DNA of 19,689 nucleotides from Bermanella sp041589295. GTDB lineage: Bacteria; Pseudomonadota; Gammaproteobacteria; Pseudomonadales; Oceanobacteraceae. Of the stretch, positions 1 to 7,375 are shown in pieces. A model generated the notes under the pieces. That model was not told the origin of the DNA. It worked only from the letters and a program-made list of their open reading frames with translations, and made no database searches. Position 1 is the stretch's first letter; every line of letters starts with the position of its first letter. The stretch covers positions 1 to 19,689 of the forward strand of contig JBFHVZ010000047.1 of assembly GCA_041589295.1 (NCBI GenBank). Direction: 5' to 3'. The translations under genes and the position numbers were made by a program.

Positions 1-1
1 A

Positions 2-301
2 CTAACACTGATCGGTGACCCCATGGTTATTCGTCGGTCCCTAAGTCGACGTGTACAACGGGCCAGTGGTCTTGGCGAACGTTTATGGGCGGGTCGTCTG
101 TCAGCGGCAGGTGCTAAACTGGATTCTAAGTCTGATAGCGCTGCGCTTTCTAAAACTGAGCTTTCTAAAACTGAGCTTTCTAAATCAGGTCTGTCTAAAA
201 CTGAGTCAGAACAAAAAGCAACTGCGCCCACTCAAACATCAGCTAAACCGTCGGGTAATAAAAACACCGACGGTGGCGAACAAATAGATTTATTTGAATA
301 A
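2..301 (+). CDS. C-terminal part of an unrecognised protein (5' end outside window)
   Basis: The frame is open from the window edge to the TAA at 299-301, so this is the last ~99 residues of a longer protein; the ATG at 23 is probably internal. The first 40 residues are basic (RRSLSRRVQR), followed by a Ser/Lys/Thr/Glu-rich low-complexity stretch built from a 15-bp repeat and a Thr/Pro/Asn-rich linker. The protein ends in QIDLFE, which fits the QxxLF pentapeptide many DNA repair and replication proteins use to bind the beta sliding clamp, often at the end of a disordered tail. That suggests a DNA-repair enzyme, but the catalytic part is missing and I do not recognise the family. msrA starts 9 bases after the stop, so the two are probably co-transcribed. 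Confidence 0.6.
   Translation, partial: LTLIGDPMVIRRSLSRRVQRASGLGERLWAGRLSAAGAKLDSKSDSAALSKTELSKTELSKSGLSKTESEQKATAPTQTSAKPSGNKNTDGGEQIDLFE
146..205 (+). repeat. four 15-bp in-frame tandem repeats
   Basis: Units at 146-160, 161-175, 176-190 and 191-205. The first two are identical (ctttctaaaactgag), the third and fourth diverged. Fifteen bases is a multiple of three, so each unit adds a pentapeptide of the type LSKTE to the linker before the QIDLFE tail. Confidence 0.85.
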
Positions 302-310
302 GGAAACACC

Positions 311-928
311 ATGGATAAACAGACTATGGTAACGAAAGAACAAGCGCTTCCCGGTCGAGAGGAAGCCATGCCAGTACCGCGCAGTCATGTGGTATTAGGG
401 CATCCACTGCAAGGGCCTTGGCCTAAGCATGCGCAAATTGCTGTGTTTGGTTTAGGCTGCTTTTGGGGAGCAGAGCGCAAGTTTTGGGAACTGCCAGGGG
501 TGTACAGCACGGCTGTGGGTTACGCAGGTGGCTTTACTAAAAACCCAACCTACGAAGAAGTGTGCAGTGGTATGACCGGCCACAACGAAGTAGTCATGGT
601 GGTGTACAACCAAGAGTTAACCGATTACTGGCAACTTTTAGAAGTATTCTGGCAAAGTCATAACCCCACTCAAGGCATGCGTCAAGGTAATGACATTGGT
701 ACGCAATACCGTTCAGGGATATACGTGCGCGATGACATGCAACGTATGTTTGCGCAAAAAAGTTTACAGCATTATCAAGAAGCATTAACCAAGGCAGGTC
801 TCGGCACCATCACCACCGAAATTAAACACTTGAAAAAATTCTTCTACGCCGAGGAATACCATCAACAATACTTGGCAAAAAATCCGAACGGCTATTGTGG
901 CTTAGGCGGTACTGGCGTGGCGTTTTAA
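311..928 (+). CDS. msrA: peptide-methionine (S)-S-oxide reductase MsrA
   Basis: Reduces the S-epimer of methionine sulfoxide, free or in proteins, repairing oxidative damage with thioredoxin as electron donor; cytosolic. The 205 residues align along their length with E. coli MsrA (212 aa), including the N-terminal ALPGR and MPV segments that support the ATG at 311. The catalytic motif GCFWG places the nucleophilic cysteine at Cys50. Other family landmarks are GYAGG, YEEVCSG (Cys85), GHNE and GNDIGTQYRS. The tail GYCGLGGTGVAF keeps the first recycling cysteine (Cys196, E. coli Cys198) but ends before the position of E. coli Cys206, so the usual second recycling cysteine is absent. A purine-rich aaggaaa lies just before the start, overlapping the previous stop. 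rlmF follows 22 bases downstream. Confidence 0.96.
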   Translation: MDKQTMVTKEQALPGREEAMPVPRSHVVLGHPLQGPWPKHAQIAVFGLGCFWGAERKFWELPGVYSTAVGYAGGFTKNPTYEEVCSGMTGHNEVVMVVYNQELTDYWQLLEVFWQSHNPTQGMRQGNDIGTQYRSGIYVRDDMQRMFAQKSLQHYQEALTKAGLGTITTEIKHLKKFFYAEEYHQQYLAKNPNGYCGLGGTGVAF

Positions 929-950
929 GTTACGTTTACGGAAACCAATT

Positions 951-1943
951 ATGCCACTACACCCACTTAACCCCCATCAGGGGGACTACGATTTTGACGA
1001 TCTAGTAAAGCGCCAGCCAGAGCTGGCTGCGTACCTGAAAAAACGTCCTGATGGCAAAATCACCTTGGATTTCAGTCAGGATCAAGCCGTCAAATTGTTA
1101 AACCAAGCCCTGCTGAAACAGGTTTACGGTGTGCAACACTGGGATATTCCAGCAGGGTACTTGTGCCCGCCTGTGCCGGGCCGTGCTGACTATGTATGTC
1201 GTATTCACGATTTGTTAAGCGAGCAGGGACTCGTTTCTAACAATGCAGTCACTGAAAAAGCAGCCCATAAAAATATAGCGGGCACAAATATAAAGGGTAC
1301 AAATATAAAGGCTAAAAACATCACAGGCTTAGACATAGGTACCGGCGCCAATGTGATTTATCCCATTGTTGGTAGCCAATTGTTTAATTGGAAGTTTGTG
1401 GGAGCAGAGCTAGACGCCACGGCCTTTAACACGGCCAAAACCTTGGTGGCACTAAACAAAAATTTAACGCCGTTTATCAAGGTATGCCGTCAGCAAAAGG
1501 CCAAACACATTTTTGAGGGCATCATTCAGGCGGACGACTACTTTGACTTTACGCTATGCAATCCTCCGTTTCACCGCTCGGCCCAAGATGCTCAAGCGGG
1601 CACTCAGCGAAAATGGAATAACTTGGCACGATCTAAAAACAAACGTGGCGGTTCGACGACCGTCAATGCGCCGCAACCGTCAGCTAAGAATCAAAACCTG
1701 AACTTTGGCGGCCAAAGTAACGAGCTGTGGTGTGATGGCGGCGAAGCCAAATTTATTCGAAACATGATTGCGGAAAGCGTGCAGTTTCAAAAGCAAGTAG
1801 GTTGGTTTACCACGCTGGTCTCAAAAAAAGAAAACCTAAAGGCAATCTATCAGCAGCTTAAAGCCTACAAAGTCCGTGAGGTGAAAACCGTTGATATGCA
1901 GCAGGGCAATAAGCAAAGCCGTTTTGTGGCTTGGCGTTTTTAG
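951..1943 (+). CDS. rlmF: 23S rRNA (adenine(1618)-N6)-methyltransferase RlmF
   Basis: Adds a methyl group from S-adenosylmethionine to N6 of A1618 in 23S rRNA. The N-terminal family block is clear (LHPLNPHQGDYDF, then WDIPAGYLCPPVPGRADYV). The SAM-binding motif LDIGTGAN is at residues 127-134 and the catalytic motif NPPFH at 204-208; ELWCDGGEAKFI and the C-terminal KQSRFVAW also match the family. At 330 residues it is about 20 longer than the E. coli protein. The extra length lies in a repetitive insertion around residues 108-126 and a Ser/Asn/Gln-rich insertion around 225-245, both at likely surface loops. The ATG has only a weak ribosome site (acgga). Probably the last gene of the operon with msrA; no clear terminator in the 42 bases before the convergent rsmJ. 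Confidence 0.95.
   Translation: MPLHPLNPHQGDYDFDDLVKRQPELAAYLKKRPDGKITLDFSQDQAVKLLNQALLKQVYGVQHWDIPAGYLCPPVPGRADYVCRIHDLLSEQGLVSNNAVTEKAAHKNIAGTNIKGTNIKAKNITGLDIGTGANVIYPIVGSQLFNWKFVGAELDATAFNTAKTLVALNKNLTPFIKVCRQQKAKHIFEGIIQADDYFDFTLCNPPFHRSAQDAQAGTQRKWNNLARSKNKRGGSTTVNAPQPSAKNQNLNFGGQSNELWCDGGEAKFIRNMIAESVQFQKQVGWFTTLVSKKENLKAIYQQLKAYKVREVKTVDMQQGNKQSRFVAWRF
1272..1331 (+). repeat. 15-bp in-frame tandem repeats inside rlmF
   Basis: Units at 1272-1286, 1287-1301 and 1302-1316 start with aatata and encode NIAGT, NIKGT and NIKAK; a fourth, diverged unit at 1317-1331 encodes NITGL and runs into the SAM motif. They account for most of the insertion relative to E. coli RlmF. Confidence 0.8.
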
Positions 1944-1985
1944 GGTTAGCTTGCTTGATCTTGGTTGTGCTATTTGTATATATGT

Positions 1986-2807
1986 CTATGCGGACTTCAT
2001 GGATTGCTTAACGTAGATATCAAAGCGGTTCGCTTTGCCCTCGTGAGAAAGCGTTGGCTTTTGGTCGTTTAAGAAAGGACTTTTGCGGGGGCGTTTTACC
2101 ACAACACGGTAGGTGGCAAGGTTCATGGCCGGTGCTAACAGGGCATCGGCATCTTCATCTTTGCCCACCATGTCGCGAAAAAACTGCATGGACTTTTTGA
2201 CCTGTGCGCCTTTGCTTTTTTCTGCTTTGGGGAACATGGGGTCTAAATACACAACGTCGAACATTGAACCTTTTGATACTAACTCACCAGACATAAGGTC
2301 AATACTGCTGCCCGTTAATAGCGACATGCGTGCTGCCACTTCTTGGGTGTCGTCGTGTTGCAAAGCGCGAGTCAGCGCGTCAGATAATAATGCTGCCACA
2401 ATGGGATGCCGTTCGATCATGGTCACGTGACAGCCCAGTGCAGCCAGAATAAAGCTGTCGGTACCTGTGCCTGCGGTGGCATCTAATACGGTGAGATTTT
2501 TTTTGGTTTTTAAACCAATGGCTTTGGCGATGGCTTGACCATTACCACCGCCATGATGGCGACGCCATGCCACTGCGCCTTCACAAAAGTCGACGTATAG
2601 GTCACCCATCTTTTTATCATGGGGACGAATGAGGCTAAGCCCTTTGTCAGTAAACCGTAAACAATAATCTTGCTGGGCGTCTTCCATGTGCGCGAGTTGC
2701 GTGAGTTGTAAGTCATTAGCCAGTGCACGAGCCGCATCTTGTTGGCTGTCGTCTTCACAAATGATTTCACGTACAGCGTGGCTGTCGACAAAAGAAGGCG
2801 CGCTCAT
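1986..2807 (-). CDS. rsmJ: 16S rRNA (guanine(1516)-N2)-methyltransferase RsmJ
   Basis: Methylates N2 of G1516 in 16S rRNA using SAM. Family landmarks in order (numbered from the ATG): VDFCEGAVAWRRHHGGG, the SAM-binding motif DATAGTGTDSF at ~109, an ERHP acidic turn, the catalytic-type motif YLDPMFP at ~187, and the C-terminal VVVKRP and RFDIY. Length 273 aa, against about 250 in E. coli, with a longer N-terminus. I chose the ATG at 2807, which follows the uppP stop by one base; a TTG three codons upstream at 2816, behind a gggg run, would overlap uppP by 8 bases and is the alternative. This tight junction indicates translational coupling with uppP. It is the last gene of the tsaB-uppP-rsmJ operon and converges on rlmF. 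Confidence 0.94.
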   Translation of the reverse strand: MSAPSFVDSHAVREIICEDDSQQDAARALANDLQLTQLAHMEDAQQDYCLRFTDKGLSLIRPHDKKMGDLYVDFCEGAVAWRRHHGGGNGQAIAKAIGLKTKKNLTVLDATAGTGTDSFILAALGCHVTMIERHPIVAALLSDALTRALQHDDTQEVAARMSLLTGSSIDLMSGELVSKGSMFDVVYLDPMFPKAEKSKGAQVKKSMQFFRDMVGKDEDADALLAPAMNLATYRVVVKRPRKSPFLNDQKPTLSHEGKANRFDIYVKQSMKSA

Positions 2808-2808
2808 T

Positions 2809-3633
2809 TTAAGCAATTAGCCCCAAACTTAATCCGGCCACTAACAAACCACCCAGCGCCAAGCGATACACCACAAATGGCATCATGGACATTTTTTCGA
2901 TGACTTTTAGAAAAAAGTGAATGCAAATGTAGGCGCTAATGCAAGAAACCACCGCGCCGAGGGCGATCATATCCCAAGGTACTGCATGACCTGCCGTGCT
3001 GGTTTGTTCTGCCAGCTCCTTGGTTTTTAAACCGCCGGCGGCGGTGATCAGCGGAATGGATAACAAAAACGAAAAGCGCGCAGCGGCTTTGCGGTCATAG
3101 CCTAACAACATGGCGGCGGTCATAGTGATGCCCGAGCGACTGGTGCCGGGAATGAGCGCCAGTGCTTGCGAGCAACCAATAATAATGGCGTCGCTTAGGG
3201 GCATATTTGTCAGCTGTTTAACCAAATTTTGGCGGCGGTCTGCAAACAAAAGCAACAGGCCAAACACTATGGTGGTGGTGGCAATCACAGCTGCTTGACG
3301 GCAATAGGCTTCGATATAGTCGTTAAGCAAAATGCCAGCGAGTCCGGCGGGAATGGTTGCGATGGCAATCCACCAAGCCAGTGTACCGTCACTGTTGCGT
3401 TGGCCTTTAAACGTGCTATTCACCCAACCGTAAATGAGTTGGCCGATGTCGCGGCGAAAGTATCCCACCACAGCCAATAAAGTACCCACGTGTACGGCGA
3501 CATCGAAGGCCAGTCCTTGGTCGGGCCAGCCCAATACCTGTGACGGTAAAATTAAATGGGCCGAGCTGGAGATCGGCAGGAATTCAGTCAGGCCTTGCAG
3601 TATGGCTAATACGATGGCTTGCCACCAATCCAT
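2809..3633 (-). CDS. uppP: undecaprenyl-diphosphatase UppP (BacA type)
   Basis: Integral membrane enzyme that removes a phosphate from undecaprenyl diphosphate, regenerating the lipid carrier for peptidoglycan and other envelope polymers; overproduction is known to give bacitracin resistance. The 274 residues match the 273-aa E. coli protein. The first conserved block QGLTEFLPISSSAHL carries the (E/Q)xxxE motif (Gln13, Glu17), His48 lies in VHVGT, and the second block PGTSRSG at 161-167 carries the catalytic arginine (Arg165). The rest consists of hydrophobic helices typical of the family. The ATG is preceded by a good ribosome site (aaagga, about 8 bases upstream). It lies 24 bases after tsaB and abuts rsmJ. 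Confidence 0.97.
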   Translation of the reverse strand: MDWWQAIVLAILQGLTEFLPISSSAHLILPSQVLGWPDQGLAFDVAVHVGTLLAVVGYFRRDIGQLIYGWVNSTFKGQRNSDGTLAWWIAIATIPAGLAGILLNDYIEAYCRQAAVIATTTIVFGLLLLFADRRQNLVKQLTNMPLSDAIIIGCSQALALIPGTSRSGITMTAAMLLGYDRKAAARFSFLLSIPLITAAGGLKTKELAEQTSTAGHAVPWDMIALGAVVSCISAYICIHFFLKVIEKMSMMPFVVYRLALGGLLVAGLSLGLIA

Positions 3634-3657
3634 AGGGAGCGTCCTTTGTGGGTAGGT

Positions 3658-4371
3658 TTATTGTTTTTGTTCTTTAATGGTTTTCCAGTGGCTTTGTTCG
3701 CGCAAGTAAACCAGTTCGACGTCTTCGGGTTTGAGCAATTGTCCGGCGGCGAATTGGCTTAGCGCATCAGGCAATAGAAATTGTGCTTGTGGCAGTAGGT
3801 CGGGTTGTTGCGCACTCACCACTTGTTTAATTCCTTCGCTTAATTGGTCTTGCAAGGCCCAACCATTGCCTGCACCCACGCATTGTTGCGCGTTGAGCGC
3901 GACAGGAAATTGTTCTAGCGCCACTGGTGCGATGAAGTCGTCGCACAGAGCCGTCATTAATTCACGTTGTTCATCCCACTCGTAGCCGCCGAAATACAAC
4001 TCGTTCATGCGGGCGTCCAAAATGGTTAGTACCTGTTGTGCGTTTGAGTCCAAGGCGCGTGCTTGTTGTGCCATGGATTGCAACGTGGACACGCCAATTA
4101 ACGGCACATCGGCACCAAAGCCAATGCCTTGCGCGGTGGCGGCGGCGATGCGCAAGCCGGTAAACGAACCCGGACCTTTACCAAATACCACGGCGTCTAG
4201 TTGCAGCGGGGTGATGCCTGCCTCGGCTAATAGGCTGTCGAGCATGGGATACAGCACACGGCTGTGCATTCTTGGGGCTTGTTCGAATCGAGTCAGAACG
4301 GACTGATCGCCGAGGGTCAAGGCTACGGAGCAACCATCGGCGGCTGCTTCTATGGCGAGCAAGATCGGCAT
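3658..4371 (-). CDS. tsaB: tRNA threonylcarbamoyladenosine biosynthesis protein TsaB
   Basis: A subunit of the TsaBDE complex that makes N6-threonylcarbamoyladenosine at A37 of ANN-decoding tRNAs; TsaB is the inactive ASKHA-fold partner that scaffolds TsaD. The N-terminus PILLAIEAAADGCSVAL and the signature GKGPGSFTGLR (residues 64-74) are diagnostic. Length 237 aa from the ATG at 4371, close to the E. coli protein (231). This ATG fits the family start exactly and has a purine-rich agagag about 6 bases upstream; a TTG two codons earlier (4377) is possible but less likely. First gene of the minus-strand operon tsaB-uppP-rsmJ, with a plausible sigma-70 promoter at 4413-4440. Confidence 0.96.
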   Translation of the reverse strand: MPILLAIEAAADGCSVALTLGDQSVLTRFEQAPRMHSRVLYPMLDSLLAEAGITPLQLDAVVFGKGPGSFTGLRIAAATAQGIGFGADVPLIGVSTLQSMAQQARALDSNAQQVLTILDARMNELYFGGYEWDEQRELMTALCDDFIAPVALEQFPVALNAQQCVGAGNGWALQDQLSEGIKQVVSAQQPDLLPQAQFLLPDALSQFAAGQLLKPEDVELVYLREQSHWKTIKEQKQ

Positions 4372-4412
4372 GAACAACTCTCTTGATTTACTACTGAGGA
4401 AAAAAGCGGCTC

Positions 4413-4440
4413 ATTCTAGCATGGGTGGCGAGTTCGCCAA
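4413..4440 (-). promoter_or_regulatory. predicted sigma-70 promoter of tsaB-uppP-rsmJ
   Basis: On the minus strand, TTGGCG (4440-4435), a 16-base spacer and TAGAAT (4418-4413, five of six consensus bases) would start transcription about 35 bases before the tsaB ATG. A small palindrome, ggcgagttcgcc (4427-4438), overlaps the -35 element. This is pattern matching only. Confidence 0.5.
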
Positions 4441-4655
4441 ACACGGGTTTTCACCCATAAGGCATTGGCAGGATCGCTCCACTGGGCGCGGGTCAATACA
4501 GCGAAATGTGAGGACAATTCAGGTTAATTAAAAACAAATTACTCAAAAGTCGTCGTAATTGTTCTTAAATTAGTCAGCTTTTGGCCAAAGGTATGAGACA
4601 AGCGCCTACTAGACTGCTGCATGGCCCCGACCAAAAACTATAAAAGGAGCATTTC

Positions 4656-5603
4656 ATGCGCAAATTTCTGATCTCGCTTACCGCACTGGCCGCGTTGACA
4701 CTGGGCTTTAGTTTCGCCCATGCGCAACTGCCCAGTAAAGGCACCGCAGCGGGCGACTCCATTACCATGGGGTTTGCCGCCGACTGTAAATACAACCGCT
4801 GGTTTTGGGACTTGTTTTGTTTGCTTGGGGGCGATCAGCCTGAGCACTCTTGGTTCGATGGTTGGTCAAGCAATGTAAACAGTGTGCACGACCGTTATAA
4901 GGCACTGGATGCCAGTATTCAGGCGAATAAGAGTGCCGCCAAGTCGGGCTCTGAGCTTCGCGGCGGCGACAACAATTTTGCCACGCAAGCAAATAAGATT
5001 GTGGCCCAGTCTACAGTGCCGGATCACGTGGAAGTCTTGCTTGGCGGCAATGACATTTGTAACCGCGATTGTACCGACCCTGCTAATTGTGCAAACCCGC
5101 TGTATTCGGACAGCCAATGGCGTGCCTCTGTGCGGGCTGGTTTAGATGTATTGGTGGCGGGTCTGCCATTGGGTTCCACCGTATTTTTAGGTGGTGTACC
5201 CCGGGTGCAAGATCTACGTGCCGCCGGTTTAGCTAAGCAGGCCAGCAGCAGCCGTATTCGTTGTGAAAATGTCTGGAGTTCTTATGACATTTGCACCATT
5301 GCCACCAGTGGCAGTGTGTTAAATGGCGAATCCAGCGCGCAGCGTTTAACCGCGATTGCGGCCCGTCAGAAACGCTACAATGAAATCTTGGCAGAAGAAG
5401 CCGCCGCTTATAACGCCAATACCACTGGGCAAAATACTCGTGGTATTGAAGTTGTCAGTGACTATGTAAACGAGTCTACCCCATCGGCGGGCACCACTAG
5501 CTTTGGGGCAAACGAAATTGATGGCGGCGATTGCTTCCATCCTAGTGTGAACGGTCAGAATATTTTGTCTGACGTGATGTGGTCGAACAACCCAGACCGC
5601 TAA
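4656..5603 (+). CDS. secreted SGNH/GDSL-type hydrolase, Cys-rich
   Basis: Probable exported esterase, lipase or carbohydrate deacetylase; the substrate cannot be read from sequence. Residues 1-23 form a Sec signal peptide ending AHA, with cleavage before Gln24. Block I is GDSITMGF (Ser35 the nucleophile), block III is GGND (Gly131 and Asn132 at the oxyanion hole), and block V is DCFHP (Asp292 and His295 completing the triad), so all catalytic elements are present. The mature chain has eight cysteines (44, 55, 135, 139, 145, 203, 213, 293), enough for four disulfides, as expected for a protein folding outside the cytoplasm. The ATG has a strong ribosome site (aaaaggag, 6-7 bases upstream). It is monocistronic, divergent from tsaB and followed by terminator structures; it converges on the DsbA/GspC-like gene. 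Confidence 0.88.
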   Translation: MRKFLISLTALAALTLGFSFAHAQLPSKGTAAGDSITMGFAADCKYNRWFWDLFCLLGGDQPEHSWFDGWSSNVNSVHDRYKALDASIQANKSAAKSGSELRGGDNNFATQANKIVAQSTVPDHVEVLLGGNDICNRDCTDPANCANPLYSDSQWRASVRAGLDVLVAGLPLGSTVFLGGVPRVQDLRAAGLAKQASSSRIRCENVWSSYDICTIATSGSVLNGESSAQRLTAIAARQKRYNEILAEEAAAYNANTTGQNTRGIEVVSDYVNESTPSAGTTSFGANEIDGGDCFHPSVNGQNILSDVMWSNNPDR

Positions 5604-5609
5604 ACAAGT

Positions 5610-5669
5610 CGTACGGTTCTCTTTGGTAGCGAACACCTTAGGGGGAGACAAACCGTACGGCAAATTTTT
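5610..5669 (+). terminator. possible first terminator stem-loop after the SGNH gene
   Basis: A perfect 9-bp inverted repeat, cgtacggtt (5610-5618) and aaccgtacg (5651-5659), begins 6 bases after the stop; a T-rich stretch follows at 5665-5669. The 32-base loop is long for a factor-independent terminator, and part of the right arm recurs at 5677-5684 (acaaaccg), so another role is possible. Confidence 0.45.
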
Positions 5670-5700
5670 GTAGTAACAAACCGTGCAATTCGGGGCCATC

Positions 5701-5738
5701 AACGCTTCTGCTTCGTTTCGAAGTCAGAAGCGTTTTTT
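5701..5738 (+). terminator. strong factor-independent terminator of the SGNH gene
   Basis: The arms aacgcttctg-cttcg and cgaag-(t)-cagaagcgtt pair over 15 bp with one bulged base and a 3-base loop, followed by six Ts (5733-5738). The T tract lies on the plus strand, so it serves the SGNH gene; it overlaps the last two bases of the convergent gene. Confidence 0.9.
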
Positions 5739-7341
5739 ATTGGCGGGCAAACGCTAAGTGCACAGGCAAACCTTTACGAATTAACGACACCGTGACCCGC
5801 TCTTCCCGTTGTAATAAGTCCCATAAAGGGTTGTTGCCTTGGTGAATCCATTGATCGTTCACGCGCACAATCACATCACCCGGTTGTATCCCCAAGGTTT
5901 GGTAAAAACTATCTACTTCATGACTATTGAGTTTTAACAGTGCATGGCCCTCCACTTCGTGGGGCGTGGGTTCCAATTGTTGCTCAAGCTCTGATTGACG
6001 CAACAGTTGTTGATCTAACCATTGGGCCGATAGCGGTTGTAATGGTGCTGCGGCCACCGCTTGCTCGTAACGTTGACGGTGGCGTTCGGCTTCGGATAAA
6101 TCGCTGTCGCTTTCTTGGAGATTGCTCTGTGCTAAATCTTTCTCTGTTAAATCGTTTTCTTGGTCATCATTCTGTTGGCTGTCGCTTGTTGAGTCGGCGT
6201 GTTGCTCGTTTTCGACCAGTGCGTCATCTAATGACGATGGTTGATGCAGGTTGTCACCTTCGAGTTCACTGACGACCGCATCGTTTGTTTTCGATTTAGC
6301 TTGGCTCACTGCCAGCGTGAGTAGTTCACCGCCTTGTAATAACACAATGTGCTGCGCACTTAACTGGTAAACCCATGCGGTGCTTTTAACCGGTAGGCGA
6401 CTGGTGAATGGCCATGGTTGGTTTAGTTCAATATGACTGGGTTGTTGAGCGGCTTCATCATAGTATTGCCCCCAGCTAGTTTGCGCGTGCGGGTCTTGCC
6501 ACAGTTGATTTAACACCAGCCCAGAATCCTGAATTGTGTTACTGGCAGGCTTAACAGCTAAATGGGGTTTAAGCAGACCCAACAACTCGGTTTGCCAATG
6601 ATGTTGGCTAACGTAAATACGGTTAAACCATAGTGAGGTTTGTGTTAACAGCTTTTGCTCGGCCAACTCATGAGTATGCTCGTACAAACCTTGTTGCAGT
6701 GTTTCGTTGGTTAAACATGTGGATATGGTTTGCGGAGATAACCCGCGCTGCAACAAACCGGTTTTGATCACATCGGGTGTTAGGTTGCCTGTTTGTTGCC
6801 ATAAATAGTCGCGATACAAGCGTCGCTGCTCGGATTGACTGATACATAACTCACCCAATGCAGCCTGATGGGCAAATTTATGAAAGCGTTGCGGCGCATG
6901 GTAGTAATTAAGTTGGTAGCCGCCTTCTAAAAAGGGTAACAGCGCCTGTAGCGCGGCATTCAGCCGAGCACAGTTCGCAGATTGATAAGAGCAAACCCAA
7001 TCTATTTGATGTCGGCCGTTGCCTTCTTTATGGGACCAAAACGGTGTGCCGTTGATGTGTGCCTTCGGTGGTGAAGGTGGAGAAACAAAGTCTGTGATGG
7101 TTTGAACTGCTGCTTGCTTTGGTTTCGCTGCTTGCTGAATGGCTAGTTTAGTTTGTTGAAACTGAGTCATGGCTGACTCGTACAGTTGAATTTGTGTCGA
7201 AAGTGGAAGATCTGAGGTTCGAATTTGCAGTTGATCTGTGGTTAATAGCACGTCAGTGTTTTGCGGTTGGCAAGCTAAAGTGATCAGTAACGAAAAACTC
7301 AGCAACCACCATTTAGTGAAGTTAAACAGGATACGAGCCAT
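5737..7341 (-). CDS. putative envelope protein: degenerate DsbA-like domain plus GspC-like HR and PDZ domains
   Basis: No named family recognised for the whole protein (534 aa). Residues 12-23 are a hydrophobic export segment ending TLAC (Cys24), either an imperfect lipobox or a membrane anchor. Residues ~95-260 resemble DsbA-family thioredoxin folds: IDWVCSYQSANCARLN sits where such proteins have the CxxC helix, followed by AALGELC and a late STCL. The active site is altered: CxxC reads SANC (Ser121, Cys124) and the usual cis-proline position seems to read TS. Residues ~320-345 (AWVYQLSAQHIVLLQGG) resemble the beta-rich HR domain of the type II secretion protein GspC. An acidic Asp/Glu/Ser/Gln linker follows (~350-420), then a GspC/HtrA-like PDZ domain (464-532) with LGIQPGDVIVRVN. 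Domain calls are by eye. It probably acts in the periplasm as a scaffold or secretion/folding accessory rather than an oxidoreductase. Confidence 0.75.
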   Translation of the reverse strand: MARILFNFTKWWLLSFSLLITLACQPQNTDVLLTTDQLQIRTSDLPLSTQIQLYESAMTQFQQTKLAIQQAAKPKQAAVQTITDFVSPPSPPKAHINGTPFWSHKEGNGRHQIDWVCSYQSANCARLNAALQALLPFLEGGYQLNYYHAPQRFHKFAHQAALGELCISQSEQRRLYRDYLWQQTGNLTPDVIKTGLLQRGLSPQTISTCLTNETLQQGLYEHTHELAEQKLLTQTSLWFNRIYVSQHHWQTELLGLLKPHLAVKPASNTIQDSGLVLNQLWQDPHAQTSWGQYYDEAAQQPSHIELNQPWPFTSRLPVKSTAWVYQLSAQHIVLLQGGELLTLAVSQAKSKTNDAVVSELEGDNLHQPSSLDDALVENEQHADSTSDSQQNDDQENDLTEKDLAQSNLQESDSDLSEAERHRQRYEQAVAAAPLQPLSAQWLDQQLLRQSELEQQLEPTPHEVEGHALLKLNSHEVDSFYQTLGIQPGDVIVRVNDQWIHQGNNPLWDLLQREERVTVSLIRKGLPVHLAFARQ

Positions 7342-7375
7342 ACAATCCTCATTTTCTTATTGTTTTGGACTGGTA

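Noticed and set aside
4285..4300. tRNA-like gttcgaatc sequence
   Set aside because: It lies inside tsaB and no acceptor or anticodon stems can be built around it.
4007..4306. Plus-strand frame of 99 codons opposite tsaB
   Set aside because: It is a shadow of tsaB, whose protein is unambiguous.
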